Positions 63,899 through 64,000 of a stretch of DNA of 64,000 bases are shown here, piece by piece (within the stretch, counting starts at the first letter, position 1; the number at the start of each line of letters is the position of its first letter). The position numbers and the translations under genes are program-made. The notes beneath the pieces are model-generated. The model worked only from the letters and a program-made list of their open reading frames with translations. It had not been told where the DNA came from and did not search any database. The stretch is from Chryseobacterium daeguense DSM 19388 (lineage in GTDB: Bacteria > Bacteroidota > Bacteroidia > Flavobacteriales > Weeksellaceae): the NCBI RefSeq assembly GCF_000430825.1, contig NZ_AUMT01000005.1, positions 62,001-126,000 of the forward strand. Direction: 5' to 3'.

Positions 63899-64000
63899 TA
63901 TTGTAAGAATTACGCAGCAAATATGACTGATAATAAAAGGCAAAGCAACACTTCTATTCGAAATCAATGAATACTTCAATGACATGGTTGATTTTGTGAA

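Overview
The window is about 64 kb of AT-rich chromosome from a member of the Flavobacteriia, most likely Chryseobacterium or a close relative in the Weeksellaceae. The evidence is gldB/gldC, many proteins ending in type IX secretion (T9SS) sorting domains, a PafA-type alkaline phosphatase, DUF5522/CCC-motif/DUF2752 small proteins, TonB receptors paired with surface lipoproteins, and a lack of Shine-Dalgarno sequences. It looks like ordinary chromosome rather than prophage or plasmid. No rRNA, tRNA, classical insertion sequence or CRISPR array was seen. Assignments come from reading translations by eye; no database was searched.

Layout. 0-5 kb: the end of a TonB receptor and two paralogous beta-helix lipoproteins. 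5-15 kb: housekeeping and envelope genes (hemL, GH73 glucosaminidase, PLP deaminase, DUF5522, DUF4136, secreted endonuclease I, OYE-type reductase, cdd). 15.4-18.5 kb: a cobalamin riboswitch ahead of a BtuB-like receptor and a BtuG-like lipoprotein. 18.7-27.5 kb: cca, a threonylcarbamoyl-AMP synthase, DinB, a trans-sulfuration enzyme, gldC/gldB and nadE. 27.5-28.8 kb: a membrane-anchored barnase and its barstar, separated by a 380-bp unit holding a GIY-YIG nuclease gene between 34-bp inverted repeats. 29-38.6 kb: secreted proteins, TPR/HTH regulators, a Crp/Fnr regulator and pafA. 38.8-45.4 kb: three NAD(P)-dependent reductases each beside its own regulator, plus an AT-rich orphan. 45-52.9 kb: RDD protein, mdh, a bacteriophytochrome kinase with heme oxygenase, and a nucleoid-associated protein. 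53-64 kb: two M60-type mucinase-like proteases in tandem, dnaK and an M43 metalloprotease.

The most interesting signal is the repeat-bounded GIY-YIG unit. An intact copy (28080-28459) sits between barnase and barstar. A decayed copy (20867-21131) with the same inverted repeats and a recognisable but 5'-deleted, frameshifted nuclease remnant lies between a DinB gene and the TsaC/Sua5 gene. In both places, removing the unit leaves about 20 bp between the neighbours, and in both the nuclease reads in the direction of the host operon. This resembles the logic of REP-associated transposases (RAYT/REP) but with a GIY-YIG enzyme.

At least five single-base frame breaks split otherwise recognisable genes, and two more sites are suspicious. 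They may be real pseudogenes, or indel errors in the source assembly; the sequence alone cannot decide.
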